A DNA stretch of 64,000 bases from Paractinoplanes maris (GTDB lineage: Bacteria > Actinomycetota > Actinomycetes > Mycobacteriales > Micromonosporaceae), in contig NZ_JALPVL010000015.1 of assembly GCF_023544465.1 (NCBI RefSeq), forward strand, positions 124,001 to 188,000, given 5' to 3'. Numbering within the stretch: the first letter of the stretch is position 1; each line of letters starts with the position of its first letter. This document shows positions 41,499 to 52,435 of the stretch, piece by piece. The position numbers and the translations under genes were made by a program. Below the pieces are notes generated by a model. It was not told the origin of the DNA and ran no database searches. It saw only the letters and a program-made list of their open reading frames with translations.

Positions 41499-42634
41499 GC
41501 AAAGCAATCCTCGTACTGGAGGACGGTCGGACCTTCGTCGGTGACGCCTACGGCGCGCTGGGGGAGACGTTCGGTGAGGCCGTCTTCACCACCGGCATGA
41601 CCGGCTATCAGGAGACCCTGACCGACCCGTCCTACCACCGCCAGGTCGTGGTGCAGACCGCGCCGCAGATCGGCAACACCGGGGTCAACGCCGAGGATGA
41701 CGAGTCCTCGCGGATCTGGGTGGCCGGCTATGTCGTCCGCGACCCGGCCCGTCGCCCGTCCAACTGGCGCTCGACCGGTGACCTGGGCGAGCGGCTCGCC
41801 GCCGAGGGCATCGTCGGGATCAGCGGCGTCGACACCCGCGCGCTGACCCGCCACCTGCGTTCGCGCGGCGCCATGCGGGTCGGCATCTCGTCGGTCGACC
41901 TCGACCCCCAGTCGCTGCTGGCCCGGGTCAAGGACGCGCCGCAGATGGTCGGCGCGGATCTCTCGGCCGAGGTCTCTACGTCCTCGCTCTACACGGTCGA
42001 GGCCGTCGGCGAGCACCGTTACACCGTCGCCGCGCTCGACCTGGGCATCAAGCGCAACGTCTCGCGCCGGCTGGCCGAGCGGGGCGTGACCACGCACGTC
42101 TTCCCGGCGGCGTCCTCGATCGACGATCTGCTGTCGGTCAGCCCCGACGCGGTCTTCTTCTCACCCGGCCCGGGCGACCCGGCCACCGCGGACGGGCCGG
42201 TCGCGCTGGCCCGCGAGGTGATGCGCCGTGAGAAGCCGCTGTTCGGCATCTGCTTCGGCAGCCAGATCCTGGGCCGGGCCCTCGGCTTCGGCACCTACAA
42301 GCTGGGCTACGGGCACCGCGGCATCAACCAGCCGGTGATCGACAAGACCACCGGCAAGGTCGAGGTGACCAGCCACAACCACGGCTTCGCGGTCGACGCG
42401 CCGCTGAACTCCGTGATCGACACCGACTTCGGCGGCGTCGAGGTCTCGCACGTCTGCCTCAACGACGATGTGGTCGAGGGCCTGCGCGGCCTCGAGGTCC
42501 CCGCGTTCACCGTCCAGTACCACCCCGAGGCCGCCGCCGGCCCGCACGACGCCGACTACCTGTTCGACCGTTTCGTGGAACTTGTGGAACGAAATGGCAA
42601 GCCCGGTGTCGAGCTCGTCGAGAAGAAGGGCTGA
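41495..42634 (+). CDS. carA: Carbamoyl-phosphate synthase small (glutaminase) subunit
   Basis: It hydrolyses glutamine and passes ammonia to CarB. The N domain (GEAVFTTGMTGYQETLTDPSY) is followed by a class I glutamine amidotransferase domain with the nucleophile in FGICFGSQILGRALG and the His/Glu pair in QYHPEAAAGPHD. GTG 41495 overlaps the pyrC stop by four bases. The length of 379 residues is normal. Serving both arginine and pyrimidine synthesis, it is placed here in the pyr operon. Confidence 0.95.
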   Translation: MSKAILVLEDGRTFVGDAYGALGETFGEAVFTTGMTGYQETLTDPSYHRQVVVQTAPQIGNTGVNAEDDESSRIWVAGYVVRDPARRPSNWRSTGDLGERLAAEGIVGISGVDTRALTRHLRSRGAMRVGISSVDLDPQSLLARVKDAPQMVGADLSAEVSTSSLYTVEAVGEHRYTVAALDLGIKRNVSRRLAERGVTTHVFPAASSIDDLLSVSPDAVFFSPGPGDPATADGPVALAREVMRREKPLFGICFGSQILGRALGFGTYKLGYGHRGINQPVIDKTTGKVEVTSHNHGFAVDAPLNSVIDTDFGGVEVSHVCLNDDVVEGLRGLEVPAFTVQYHPEAAAGPHDADYLFDRFVELVERNGKPGVELVEKKG

Positions 42635-42638
42635 CGCC

Positions 42639-45946
<3,308 letters not shown>

Positions 45947-45950
<4 letters not shown>

Positions 45951-47164
45951 CCTTGTTCGAGTCCGCCGTCCGCCCGGTGCTGTTCCGGGTGGGCGGCGGG
46001 GACGCCGAGAAGGCTCACGAGTTCACGCTGGCCCGTCTGGCCCGGCTGCCCGGCCCGGTGCGGGTGGCCATGAAGGCCCGCTACGCGGTCGACGCCCCGG
46101 TCGAGGCGTTCGGGGTGCGCTTCCCCAATCCGATCGGCCTGGCCGCCGGCATGGACAAGAACGGTGTCGCCCTCCCGGCGTGGCCGGCGCTGGGGTTCGG
46201 CTTCGTCGAGGTCGGCACGGTCACCGCGCACGCCCAGCCGGGCAACGACAAGCCGCGGCTGTTCCGCCTGCGCACCAGCGAGGCGATCATCAACCGGATG
46301 GGCTTCAACAACGCCGGCGCGGCGGCGCTGGCGGCCCGGCTCGACAAGCTGGGTCCGATCGGGGTCCCACTGGGCATCTCGCTCGGCAAGTCGAAGGTCA
46401 CTCCGCTCGAGGACGCGGTCGACGACTACCTCACCTCGCACCAGTTGCTGCACCCGTATGCGGACTACATCGCCGTCAACGTCTCGTCGCCCAACACACC
46501 GGGGCTGCGGACGTTGCAGGACAAGTCGGCGATCGCCGATCTGCTGACCGCGCTGGTCGGCCCGAAACCCGTCCTGGTGAAGATCGCCCCCGACCTGACC
46601 GAGCCGGCCATCGCCGAACTGCTCGAGGTGTGCCTCAGCCACGGCGCGGCCGGGGTGATCGCCACCAACACGACTCTGGCCCGCGACGGCATCGCCCCGG
46701 CCGACCGGTCGTCGGCGGGGGAGTCCGGCGGGTTGTCCGGGCGGCCGCTCACCGAGAGGGCCCGCAAGGTCGTCCAGTTCGTGCACACCGAGACCGGCGG
46801 GCGGCTGCCGATCATCGGGGTGGGCGGGGTGGTCGAGGCCGACGACGCGGCCCGGTTGATCGACGCGGGCGCCGCGCTGGTCCAGCTCTACAGCGGCTTC
46901 ATCTACAAGGGGCCGGCGCTGGTGCGGGCGGCGGCCGTTTCGGCTCGGCGCGGCTTGACCGGCGTGGCTTCGTCCGGCGCTTCGTCCGGCGTGGCTTCGT
47001 CCGACGCGGTGACCGGTGCGGCTCCGTCTGATGCGGCGACCGGCGCTGCTCCGTCCGCTGCTGCTCCGTCCGCTGCTGCTCCGTCCGACGCTGCTCCGTC
47101 CGACGCGGCGGCCGCCGCTGCTCCGTCTGATGCGGCGGCCGGGCGGACGACGGGGACGCGATGA
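45947..47164 (+). CDS. pyrD: Dihydroorotate dehydrogenase (quinone), class 2, with Ala/Ser repeat tail
   Basis: A membrane-associated flavoenzyme oxidising dihydroorotate to orotate with quinone. It has the class 2 N-terminal helices (FESAVRPVLFRVGGGDAEKAHEFTL), FPNPIGLAAGMDKNG, the catalytic serine loop NVSSPNTPGLR and the FMN motifs GVGGVVEADDA and LYSGFIYKGP. The enzyme should end near residue 345. About 60 further residues are a low-complexity tail built on GCTGCTCCGTCCG-type 15-bp repeats (AAPSD units). GTG 45947 overlaps carB, and the tail ends overlapping bioA. Confidence 0.94.
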
Positions 47165-48438
47165 ACGGTGCGCGGGCGGCTGATCTGATCGCCCGCGACC
47201 GGCAGCACGTGTGGCATCCGTACGGCCCGATGCCGGGTCGCACGGAGCCGTACCTCGTCGAAAGCGCCCAGGGCGTGCGCCTTCGCCTCGCCGACGGGCG
47301 GGAGCTGGTCGACGGCATGTCGTCCTGGTGGGCGGCGATCCACGGCTACCGGCACCCGGTGCTCGACGCGGCGCTGATCGAGCAGGCCGGCCGGATGAGC
47401 CACGTGATGTTCGGCGGGCTCACCCATGAGCCGGCCATCGAGCTCGCCACCACGCTGGTCGAGCTCGCGCCGGACGGGCTGGAGCACGTGTTCCTCAGCG
47501 ACTCCGGCTCGGTCAGCGTCGAGGTCGCGATCAAGATGGCGTTGCAGGCGCAGCTCGCGCGAGGCCGGCCCGGCCGCCGGAGACTCGCGACCTGGCGCGG
47601 CGGCTATCACGGCGACACGTTCCACCCGATGAGCGTGTGCGACCCGGTCGGCGGCATGCACTCGCTGTGGACCGGGGTGCTGCCGGCCCAGGTCTTCGCC
47701 GGCCCGCCACCGGCCGACTACGACGAGACCTATGCGACCGAACTGGCCGACATGGTCGGGAAGCACGCCGACGAGATCGCCGCGGTGATCGTCGAGCCGG
47801 TCGTGCAGGGCGCCGGGGGCATGCGGTTCCACGATCCGCGATATCTGCGCGTCCTGCGCGACGTCACGGCCGCGCACGGCATCTTCCTGATCTTCGATGA
47901 GATCGCCACCGGCTTCGGTCGGACCGGCGAGCTCTTCGCCGCCGCGCACGCCGGGGTCAGCCCCGACATCATGTGCGTAGGCAAGGCGCTGACAGGTGGC
48001 TACCTCACGCTGGCGGCGGCGCTGTGCACGCCCGAGGTCGCCGAGGCGATCTCGGCCGGGGAGGGCGGCGGCCTCGCCCACGGTCCGACCTTCATGGGCA
48101 ATCCGCTGGCCTGCGCGGTCGCCAACGCCTCGCTGGGGCTCCTGCGCACGGGTGACTGGCGATCACGAGTGCGAATGATCGAAATCGGTCTACGAGCCGA
48201 CCTGGAGCCGCTGCGGGTCGCGGCCGGCGTCGCAGATGTGCGGGTCATGGGAGCGATCGGGGTCGTGCAGCTCGACCATGACGTGGACATCGCCCGGGCG
48301 ACCGCGGCGGCCGTCGGGGCCGGGGTGTGGCTGCGGCCCTTCCGCGACTTGATCTACACGATGCCGCCGTACGTCTCGGAGCCGGACGACGTCGCCCGGA
48401 TCACCGCCGGGATCGCCGCGGCGGTCGCCGCGACCTGA
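47161..48438 (+). CDS. bioA: Adenosylmethionine-8-amino-7-oxononanoate aminotransferase
   Basis: It makes DAPA in biotin synthesis using SAM as amino donor and PLP. The N-terminal RQHVWHPYGPM, SSWWAAIHGYRHP, GGYHGDTFHPMSVCDP, IFDEIATGFGRTG and the PLP lysine in CVGKALTGGYLTLAA are diagnostic, and TFMGNPLACAVA follows. The length of 425 residues is normal. No other biotin genes are in the window. It is coupled to pyrD by a four-base overlap, so biotin synthesis here may share pyrimidine control. Confidence 0.93.
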   Translation: MNGARAADLIARDRQHVWHPYGPMPGRTEPYLVESAQGVRLRLADGRELVDGMSSWWAAIHGYRHPVLDAALIEQAGRMSHVMFGGLTHEPAIELATTLVELAPDGLEHVFLSDSGSVSVEVAIKMALQAQLARGRPGRRRLATWRGGYHGDTFHPMSVCDPVGGMHSLWTGVLPAQVFAGPPPADYDETYATELADMVGKHADEIAAVIVEPVVQGAGGMRFHDPRYLRVLRDVTAAHGIFLIFDEIATGFGRTGELFAAAHAGVSPDIMCVGKALTGGYLTLAAALCTPEVAEAISAGEGGGLAHGPTFMGNPLACAVANASLGLLRTGDWRSRVRMIEIGLRADLEPLRVAAGVADVRVMGAIGVVQLDHDVDIARATAAAVGAGVWLRPFRDLIYTMPPYVSEPDDVARITAGIAAAVAAT

Positions 48439-48561
48439 CCGGACCGAACTGATCGCGAGGGGGTGCCGCGGATCTCGCCGGCAGCACTGCCTACGACCGC
48501 GCCTTCGGGATCGGCCCACCCCGAGCGTCTCGCGTGGGCCCCGGCCGGTCGGGGCCCGTAC

Positions 48562-48626
48562 ACCTGACTGATCACTTGACCGGCCGGCCGCCCGCCGGGT
48601 GGCGACAACCTGACTGATCACTTGAC
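48562..48626. repeat. 19-bp direct repeat upstream of pyrF
   Basis: ACCTGACTGATCACTTGAC occurs at 48562-48580 and again at 48608-48626, exactly 46 bases apart. The repeat contains the palindrome TGATCA. The right copy ends 25 bases before the pyrF start. It could be a pair of operators or the remains of a 46-bp duplication. The rest of the bioA-pyrF gap (48439-48651) shows no gene. Confidence 0.8.
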
Positions 48627-48651
48627 TGCTGACACGGAAGAGGGAGTCCCT

Positions 48652-49482
48652 GTGGAGACCTTCGGCAAGCGCCTCACGGAGGCCATGGAGAAGCGGGGCC
48701 GGCTGTGCGTCGGCATCGATCCGCACACCGCGTTGCTCACCAGGTGGGGGCTCACCGACGACATCGCCGGCCTGGAACGCTTCGCCCATACGGTGGTCGA
48801 GGCACTGGCCGATCGGGTGGCCGTGCTCAAGCCGCAGTCGGCCTTTTTTGAGAGATTTGGGTCACGCGGCATCGGAATTCTTGAGTCAACTATCCGACAG
48901 TCTCGCGAGGCCGGAGCGCTGGTCCTGCTCGACGTGAAGCGCGGCGACATCGGCTCGACGATGGCCGCGTACGCGGATGCGTATCTGGATCCAGCGAGTT
49001 CGCTGTGTGCTGACGCGATTACTGTGAGTCCCTATCTCGGCGTCGGCTCGTTGCAGCCGGCATTCGACGTCGCGGCTCGTCACGGCGGCGGCGTCTTCGT
49101 TCTGGCGCTGACGTCCAATCCGGAGGGACGCTCCGTCCAGCATGCTGTCGCAACGGACAAAAAGACCGTGGCCCAAACCGTGATCGACGAAATTTCCCAG
49201 CTCAACAAGGGTTTTGAGCCGCTCGGAAGCCTCGGTCTCGTAATCGGAGCGACGATCGGCGATACCGGGCACGATCTGTCCCGAGTGAACGGTCCGCTGC
49301 TCGCCCCGGGCCTCGGAGCACAGGGTGCGACCGCCTCCGACCTGCGGTCCGTCTTCGGAGAAAGCCTGCGCACCGTGCTGCCGTCGTACTCACGGGAAGT
49401 TCTGACAGCGGGACCATCAGTGGCCGGCCTGAGGGCCGCCGCGGACCGGGTGGCCGACGAGTGCCGGGCCGCTCTCGGGTGA
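48652..49482 (+). CDS. pyrF: Orotidine 5'-phosphate decarboxylase (type 2), mosaic codon use
   Basis: It decarboxylates OMP to UMP. The 276-residue product matches the long mycobacterial-type PyrF, with LCVGIDPHTALL, the catalytic LLDVKRGDIGSTM, ALTSNPEG and GLVIGATIGD motifs. GTG 48652 is chosen because AGGGAG lies five bases upstream. The first ~60 codons are as GC-rich as the neighbours, but from about 48839 the gene uses TTT, AGA, TCA, GGA, ATT and CTT freely (48841-48900 is 48% GC). This suggests a composite or recently acquired segment. Confidence 0.92.
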   Translation: METFGKRLTEAMEKRGRLCVGIDPHTALLTRWGLTDDIAGLERFAHTVVEALADRVAVLKPQSAFFERFGSRGIGILESTIRQSREAGALVLLDVKRGDIGSTMAAYADAYLDPASSLCADAITVSPYLGVGSLQPAFDVAARHGGGVFVLALTSNPEGRSVQHAVATDKKTVAQTVIDEISQLNKGFEPLGSLGLVIGATIGDTGHDLSRVNGPLLAPGLGAQGATASDLRSVFGESLRTVLPSYSREVLTAGPSVAGLRAAADRVADECRAALG

Positions 49483-49486
49483 AACG

Positions 49487-49503
49487 GCCCTGCTTATCAG
49501 GGC
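49487..49503 (+). terminator. Short hairpin just after pyrF
   Basis: GCCCTG (49487-49492) and CAGGGC (49498-49503) form a 6-bp stem with a CTTAT loop, five bases after the pyrF stop. There is no T-run, so it may be a weak terminator or an mRNA 3'-end stabiliser for the pyr transcript. Confidence 0.35.
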
Positions 49504-49562
49504 GTGGCCGAGCGGTCGGCGGGGTACCCCCACGTTGCCGAAAGCGCCGTTGACCGCTAGTT

Positions 49563-49599
49563 TTCCCGGCGCCGGGAACCACATGCCCCTTTGGTTCCC
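49563..49599 (+). promoter_or_regulatory. Two mutually exclusive hairpins upstream of mihF
   Basis: TTCCCGGCGCCGGGAA (49563-49578) is a perfect palindrome. GGGAACCA (49574-49581) also pairs perfectly with TGGTTCCC (49592-49599). GGGAA at 49574-49578 is shared, so the two stems cannot form together. The mihF start is 69 bases downstream. This resembles an attenuator or RNA switch, although no known riboswitch motif is recognised. Confidence 0.4.
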
Positions 49600-49667
49600 T
49601 GGCACACCACGTTTCACAGAAGCGCCGGTATTGATCTACCGCCGCGATAGGGACCTGAGGAGAACTG

Positions 49668-49985
49668 GTGCCGCTCCCGTCACTGAGCCCCGAGCAGCGC
49701 GCTGCAGCGCTGGAAAAGGCCGCGGAAGTACGCAAGGCCCGGGCTGAGCTGAAGGAACAGCTCAAGTCCGGCAAGACCACTCTCGCCGCTGTGCTTGACC
49801 GCGCGGAGGAGGACGAGGTCGTCGGCAAGCTGAAGGTCTCGGCCGTGCTCCAGGCGCTGCCGGGCATCGGCAAGATTCGCGCGACCCAGATCATGGAGAA
49901 GCTCAAGATCGCCGACAGCCGCCGGCTGCGCGGTCTCGGCGACCAGCAGCGCAAGGCCCTCCTGGGGGAGTTCGCTGCGAACTGA
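49668..49985 (+). CDS. mihF: Actinobacterial integration host factor mIHF
   Basis: A small nucleoid protein that bends DNA and is needed for actinophage integration and chromosome condensation. The 105-residue helical protein has a long first helix (SPEQRAAALEKAAEVRKARAELKEQLKSG). A helix-two-turn-helix core follows (KVSAVLQALPGIGKIRATQIMEKLKIADSRRLRGLG), as in Mycobacterium mIHF and Streptomyces sIHF. GTG 49668 has GAGGAG upstream. It lies between pyrF and gmk, the usual place. Confidence 0.94.
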   Translation: MPLPSLSPEQRAAALEKAAEVRKARAELKEQLKSGKTTLAAVLDRAEEDEVVGKLKVSAVLQALPGIGKIRATQIMEKLKIADSRRLRGLGDQQRKALLGEFAAN

Positions 49986-50003
49986 CTCATGGGCTCGTGT
50001 TGA

Positions 50004-50618
50004 ATGAGCCTTGTGAGCATGGATGACGACGCGCGCCCGGCAGCCCGCCTCACCGTCCTGTCCGGCCCTTCCGGGGTCGGCAAGGACAGTGTGATCGAGC
50101 TGATCCGGGCGCGCTCGCCTTGGATCAAGCTCTCCGTGTCGGCGACGACGCGGAAGATGCGCGACTACGAGACCAACGGTGAGCACTACCACTTCGTGAC
50201 CCGTCAGGATTTCCAGCGGCTGATCGACGGCGGTCAGCTGCTCGAGTGGGCCGAGTTCGCCGGCAACCTCTACGGGACACCGCGGGCGCAGGTCGAGGGC
50301 TGGCTGTCGCAGGGTCGACCGGTCCTGCTGAAGATCGACCTGCAGGGCGCCCGTCAGGTGCGGGCCGCGATGCCCGACGCTCAGCTGGTCTTCCTGGCTC
50401 CGCCCAGCGTCGAGGAGCTGCGTCGCCGCCTGGTCGGCCGGGGCACCGACGACGAGGAGACGATCCGCCGCCGTCTGGCCCACGCCGACGAGGAGCTGGC
50501 CGCCGAGAAGGAGTTCGACCGCACGGTGGTGAATGACTTCGTCGAGCGGGCTGCTGATGAGCTGGTAGGATTGCTCGGTTCGTCATTTCTGACGCCAGCG
50601 CAAGCCCCAGAGCACTGA
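50004..50618 (+). CDS. gmk: Guanylate kinase
   Basis: It phosphorylates GMP to GDP. The P-loop reads SGPSGVGKDS, so the residue after the lysine is Asp rather than Ser/Thr, followed by Ser. SVSATTRKMRDYETNGEHYHFV and EWAEFAGNLYGTP bind GMP, and LLKIDLQGARQV and RRRL form the rest of the fold. The 204-residue length is normal. ATG 50004 is used; ATG 50019 (MDDDARPAARL) is an alternative. The gene end (APEH plus stop) is the first unit of a 15-bp tandem repeat. Confidence 0.93.
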   Translation: MSLVSMDDDARPAARLTVLSGPSGVGKDSVIELIRARSPWIKLSVSATTRKMRDYETNGEHYHFVTRQDFQRLIDGGQLLEWAEFAGNLYGTPRAQVEGWLSQGRPVLLKIDLQGARQVRAAMPDAQLVFLAPPSVEELRRRLVGRGTDDEETIRRRLAHADEELAAEKEFDRTVVNDFVERAADELVGLLGSSFLTPAQAPEH

Positions 50619-50648
50619 GCCCCAGAGCATTAAGCCTCAGCAACTTAA
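50604..50648 (+). repeat. 15-bp tandem repeat at the gmk stop codon, three units
   Basis: The unit GCCCCAGAGCACTGA (50604-50618), encoding the last four gmk residues and its stop, is followed by GCCCCAGAGCATTAA (50619-50633) and a diverged GCCTCAGCAACTTAA (50634-50648). All three are in the gmk frame, so three in-frame stop codons follow each other. The last unit ends 15 bases before the rpoZ start. Confidence 0.85.
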
Positions 50649-50662
50649 GGACTGAAAAAACT

Positions 50663-50926
50663 GTGGGAACCATCGCGAACCCGGAAGGCATCACCAACCC
50701 GCCGATCGACGAGCTGCTCGACAAGACCTCGTCGAAGTACTCGTTGGTGATCTTCGCGGCTAAGCGCGCCCGTCAGGTCAACGCTTACTACAGCCAGCTC
50801 GGCGAGGGCCTCCTGGAGTATGTCGGCCCGCTGGTCGAAACCACGCCGCAGGAGAAGCCGCTCTCGATCGCCATGCGCGAGATCAACGCCGGTCTCCTGA
50901 CCGCCGAGGCGACCGACAACCCCTGA
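50663..50926 (+). CDS. rpoZ: RNA polymerase omega subunit
   Basis: Omega helps assemble the RNA polymerase beta-prime subunit. The 87-residue product has the conserved core NPPIDELLDKTSSKYSLVIFAAKRARQVNAYY, an actinobacterial LEYVGPLVE segment and KPLSIAMREINAGLL. It starts at GTG 50663 in AAAACTGTG, with only a weak ribosome binding site (AAGGA 15 bases upstream). It is followed by a strong terminator. Confidence 0.93.
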   Translation: MGTIANPEGITNPPIDELLDKTSSKYSLVIFAAKRARQVNAYYSQLGEGLLEYVGPLVETTPQEKPLSIAMREINAGLLTAEATDNP

Positions 50927-50949
50927 TCCGGGTTTCCGTCTGCTCCGTC

Positions 50950-50990
50950 GATCCCGCGTCCCGTCCTGGGCCGCGGGATCTTTGCGTTTC
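50950..50990 (+). terminator. Rho-independent terminator after rpoZ
   Basis: A perfect 9-bp stem GATCCCGCG (50950-50958) / CGCGGGATC (50972-50980) with a 13-base loop is followed by TTTGCGTTT. It lies 24 bases after the rpoZ stop and should end the mihF-gmk-rpoZ transcript. Confidence 0.7.
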
Positions 50991-51020
50991 CGCCTCCAGC
51001 CAGGGCGTGCGGGCGCGCAC

Positions 51021-51046
51021 TTATCCACATTTGCTCGCTGTCCACA
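51021..51046 (+). promoter_or_regulatory. Pair of DnaA-box-like sites upstream of coaBC
   Basis: TTATCCACA (51021-51029) is the consensus DnaA box, and CTGTCCACA (51038-51046) is one mismatch from the actinobacterial form TTGTCCACA. Both are on the plus strand, 17 bases apart. They lie about 100 bases before coaBC. No AT-rich unwinding region accompanies them, so an origin is unlikely; a DnaA-responsive or DnaA-titrating site is possible. Confidence 0.45.
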
Positions 51047-51142
51047 GGCAGCGGGGTCCGCGCCGCGGCCGGGGGTGCGTGCGGGCTAGCGTTGGCTGCG
51101 TCGCCCGCGCCGGTGGGCGCTCGGAGCGTTCGGGGGTCTGCG

Positions 51143-52360
51143 GTGGCTGAAGTCGTGCTCGGGGTCGCGGGTGGCATCGCTGCCTACAAGGCCTGTGAGG
51201 TGCTGCGGCTGTTCACCGAGTCGGGGCACCGGGTGCGGGTGGTGCCCACGGCGTCGGCGCTCCAGTTCGTGGGGGCGCCGACCTGGGCCGCGCTGTCGGG
51301 GCGACCGGTGGCGACGGAGGTGTGGGACGACGCGCACGAGGTGCCGCACGTCCGGATCGGGCGGGCGGCCGAGCTCGTGGTGGTGGCGCCGGCCACGGCC
51401 GACCTGCTGGCCAAGGCCGCCCACGGCATCGCCGACGACCTGCTGACCAACACGTTGCTCACCGCCACCTGTCCGATTGTCTATGCGCCGGCCATGCACA
51501 CCGAGATGTGGGACAACCCGGCCACCCAGGCCAATGTCGCCACCCTGCGGGCGCGAGGCGCGGTGGTGATCGAGCCGGCGGTGGGGCGGCTGACGGGCAA
51601 GGACACGGGCAAGGGGCGGCTGCCGGACCCGCGCGAGATCTATGAGCTGGCGTTGCGCGTGCACCGCCGGGGTCTCGACCTCGATCTGGCCGGTCGCCAT
51701 GTCGTGGTGACCGCGGGCGGCACACGGGAGCCGCTCGACCCGGTGCGGTTCCTGGGCAACCGCTCATCGGGTAAGCAGGGGTATGCGCTGGCCCGGGCCG
51801 CGGTGGCCCGGGGGGCGCGCACGACGTTGATCGCGGCGAATGTGACGCTGCCCGATCCGGCCGGGGTCGATCTCGTACGGGTGGGAACGACCGAGGAGTT
51901 GCGGAGCGCGACCGTGAAGGCGGCGGCCGAGGCCGACGTCATCGTCATGGCGGCCGCGCCGGCCGACTTCCGGCCGGCGACCGTGGCCGAGGAGAAGATC
52001 AAAAAGACGGACGACGGCCGGCCCGCCCCGATCACTCTGGTCACGAATCCCGACATCGCAGCCGAATTGGGCGCGGGGAAACGACCCGGGCAGGTCCTGG
52101 TGGCCTTCGCGGCCGAAACACACGACGCGATCGAGCACGCACGGGGCAAACTGATCAAGAAACGCGCCGACCTGATCGTCGTTAACGAGGTGGGAGTGGA
52201 CCGGGTGTTCGGGGCCGACCACAATGAGGTCACGCTGCTCGGGGCCGACGGCAGCACGACGGGTTACGCCGAACTCCCTAAAGGCGATGTGGCCGATATG
52301 ATTTTCGATCATGTCGCCCGGCTCCTGGAAAGCCAGGTCGCCGACGGTGGGACGGCCTGA
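51143..52360 (+). CDS. coaBC: Bifunctional phosphopantothenoylcysteine decarboxylase / phosphopantothenate-cysteine ligase
   Basis: It carries out two steps of coenzyme A synthesis. The N-terminal CoaC flavodomain has LGVAGGIAAYKACEVLR and the substrate loop YAPAMHTEMWDNPATQANV. The CoaB half starts near residue 185 with VVVTAGGTREPLDPVRFLGNRSSGKQG and includes AAPADFRP and KIKK. GTG 51143 gives MAEVVLGVAGG with GGGGG upstream; upstream in-frame starts lack support. The length of 405 residues is normal. Confidence 0.95.
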   Translation: MAEVVLGVAGGIAAYKACEVLRLFTESGHRVRVVPTASALQFVGAPTWAALSGRPVATEVWDDAHEVPHVRIGRAAELVVVAPATADLLAKAAHGIADDLLTNTLLTATCPIVYAPAMHTEMWDNPATQANVATLRARGAVVIEPAVGRLTGKDTGKGRLPDPREIYELALRVHRRGLDLDLAGRHVVVTAGGTREPLDPVRFLGNRSSGKQGYALARAAVARGARTTLIAANVTLPDPAGVDLVRVGTTEELRSATVKAAAEADVIVMAAAPADFRPATVAEEKIKKTDDGRPAPITLVTNPDIAAELGAGKRPGQVLVAFAAETHDAIEHARGKLIKKRADLIVVNEVGVDRVFGADHNEVTLLGADGSTTGYAELPKGDVADMIFDHVARLLESQVADGGTA

Positions 52361-52435
52361 CACCCAGGCGACTCCGGCCAGGCGCGGTGACTACACTTCC
52401 GCGTTACGTTGTATTCGACAATTCTGAGGAGCACC

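Noticed and set aside
51021..51046. Replication origin before coaBC
   Set aside because: Only one perfect and one near DnaA box are present, with no AT-rich unwinding element and no dnaA/dnaN genes.
52361..52435. SAM riboswitch in front of metK
   Set aside because: The leader is short and shows none of the conserved SAM-I, SAM-II or SAM-IV core segments.
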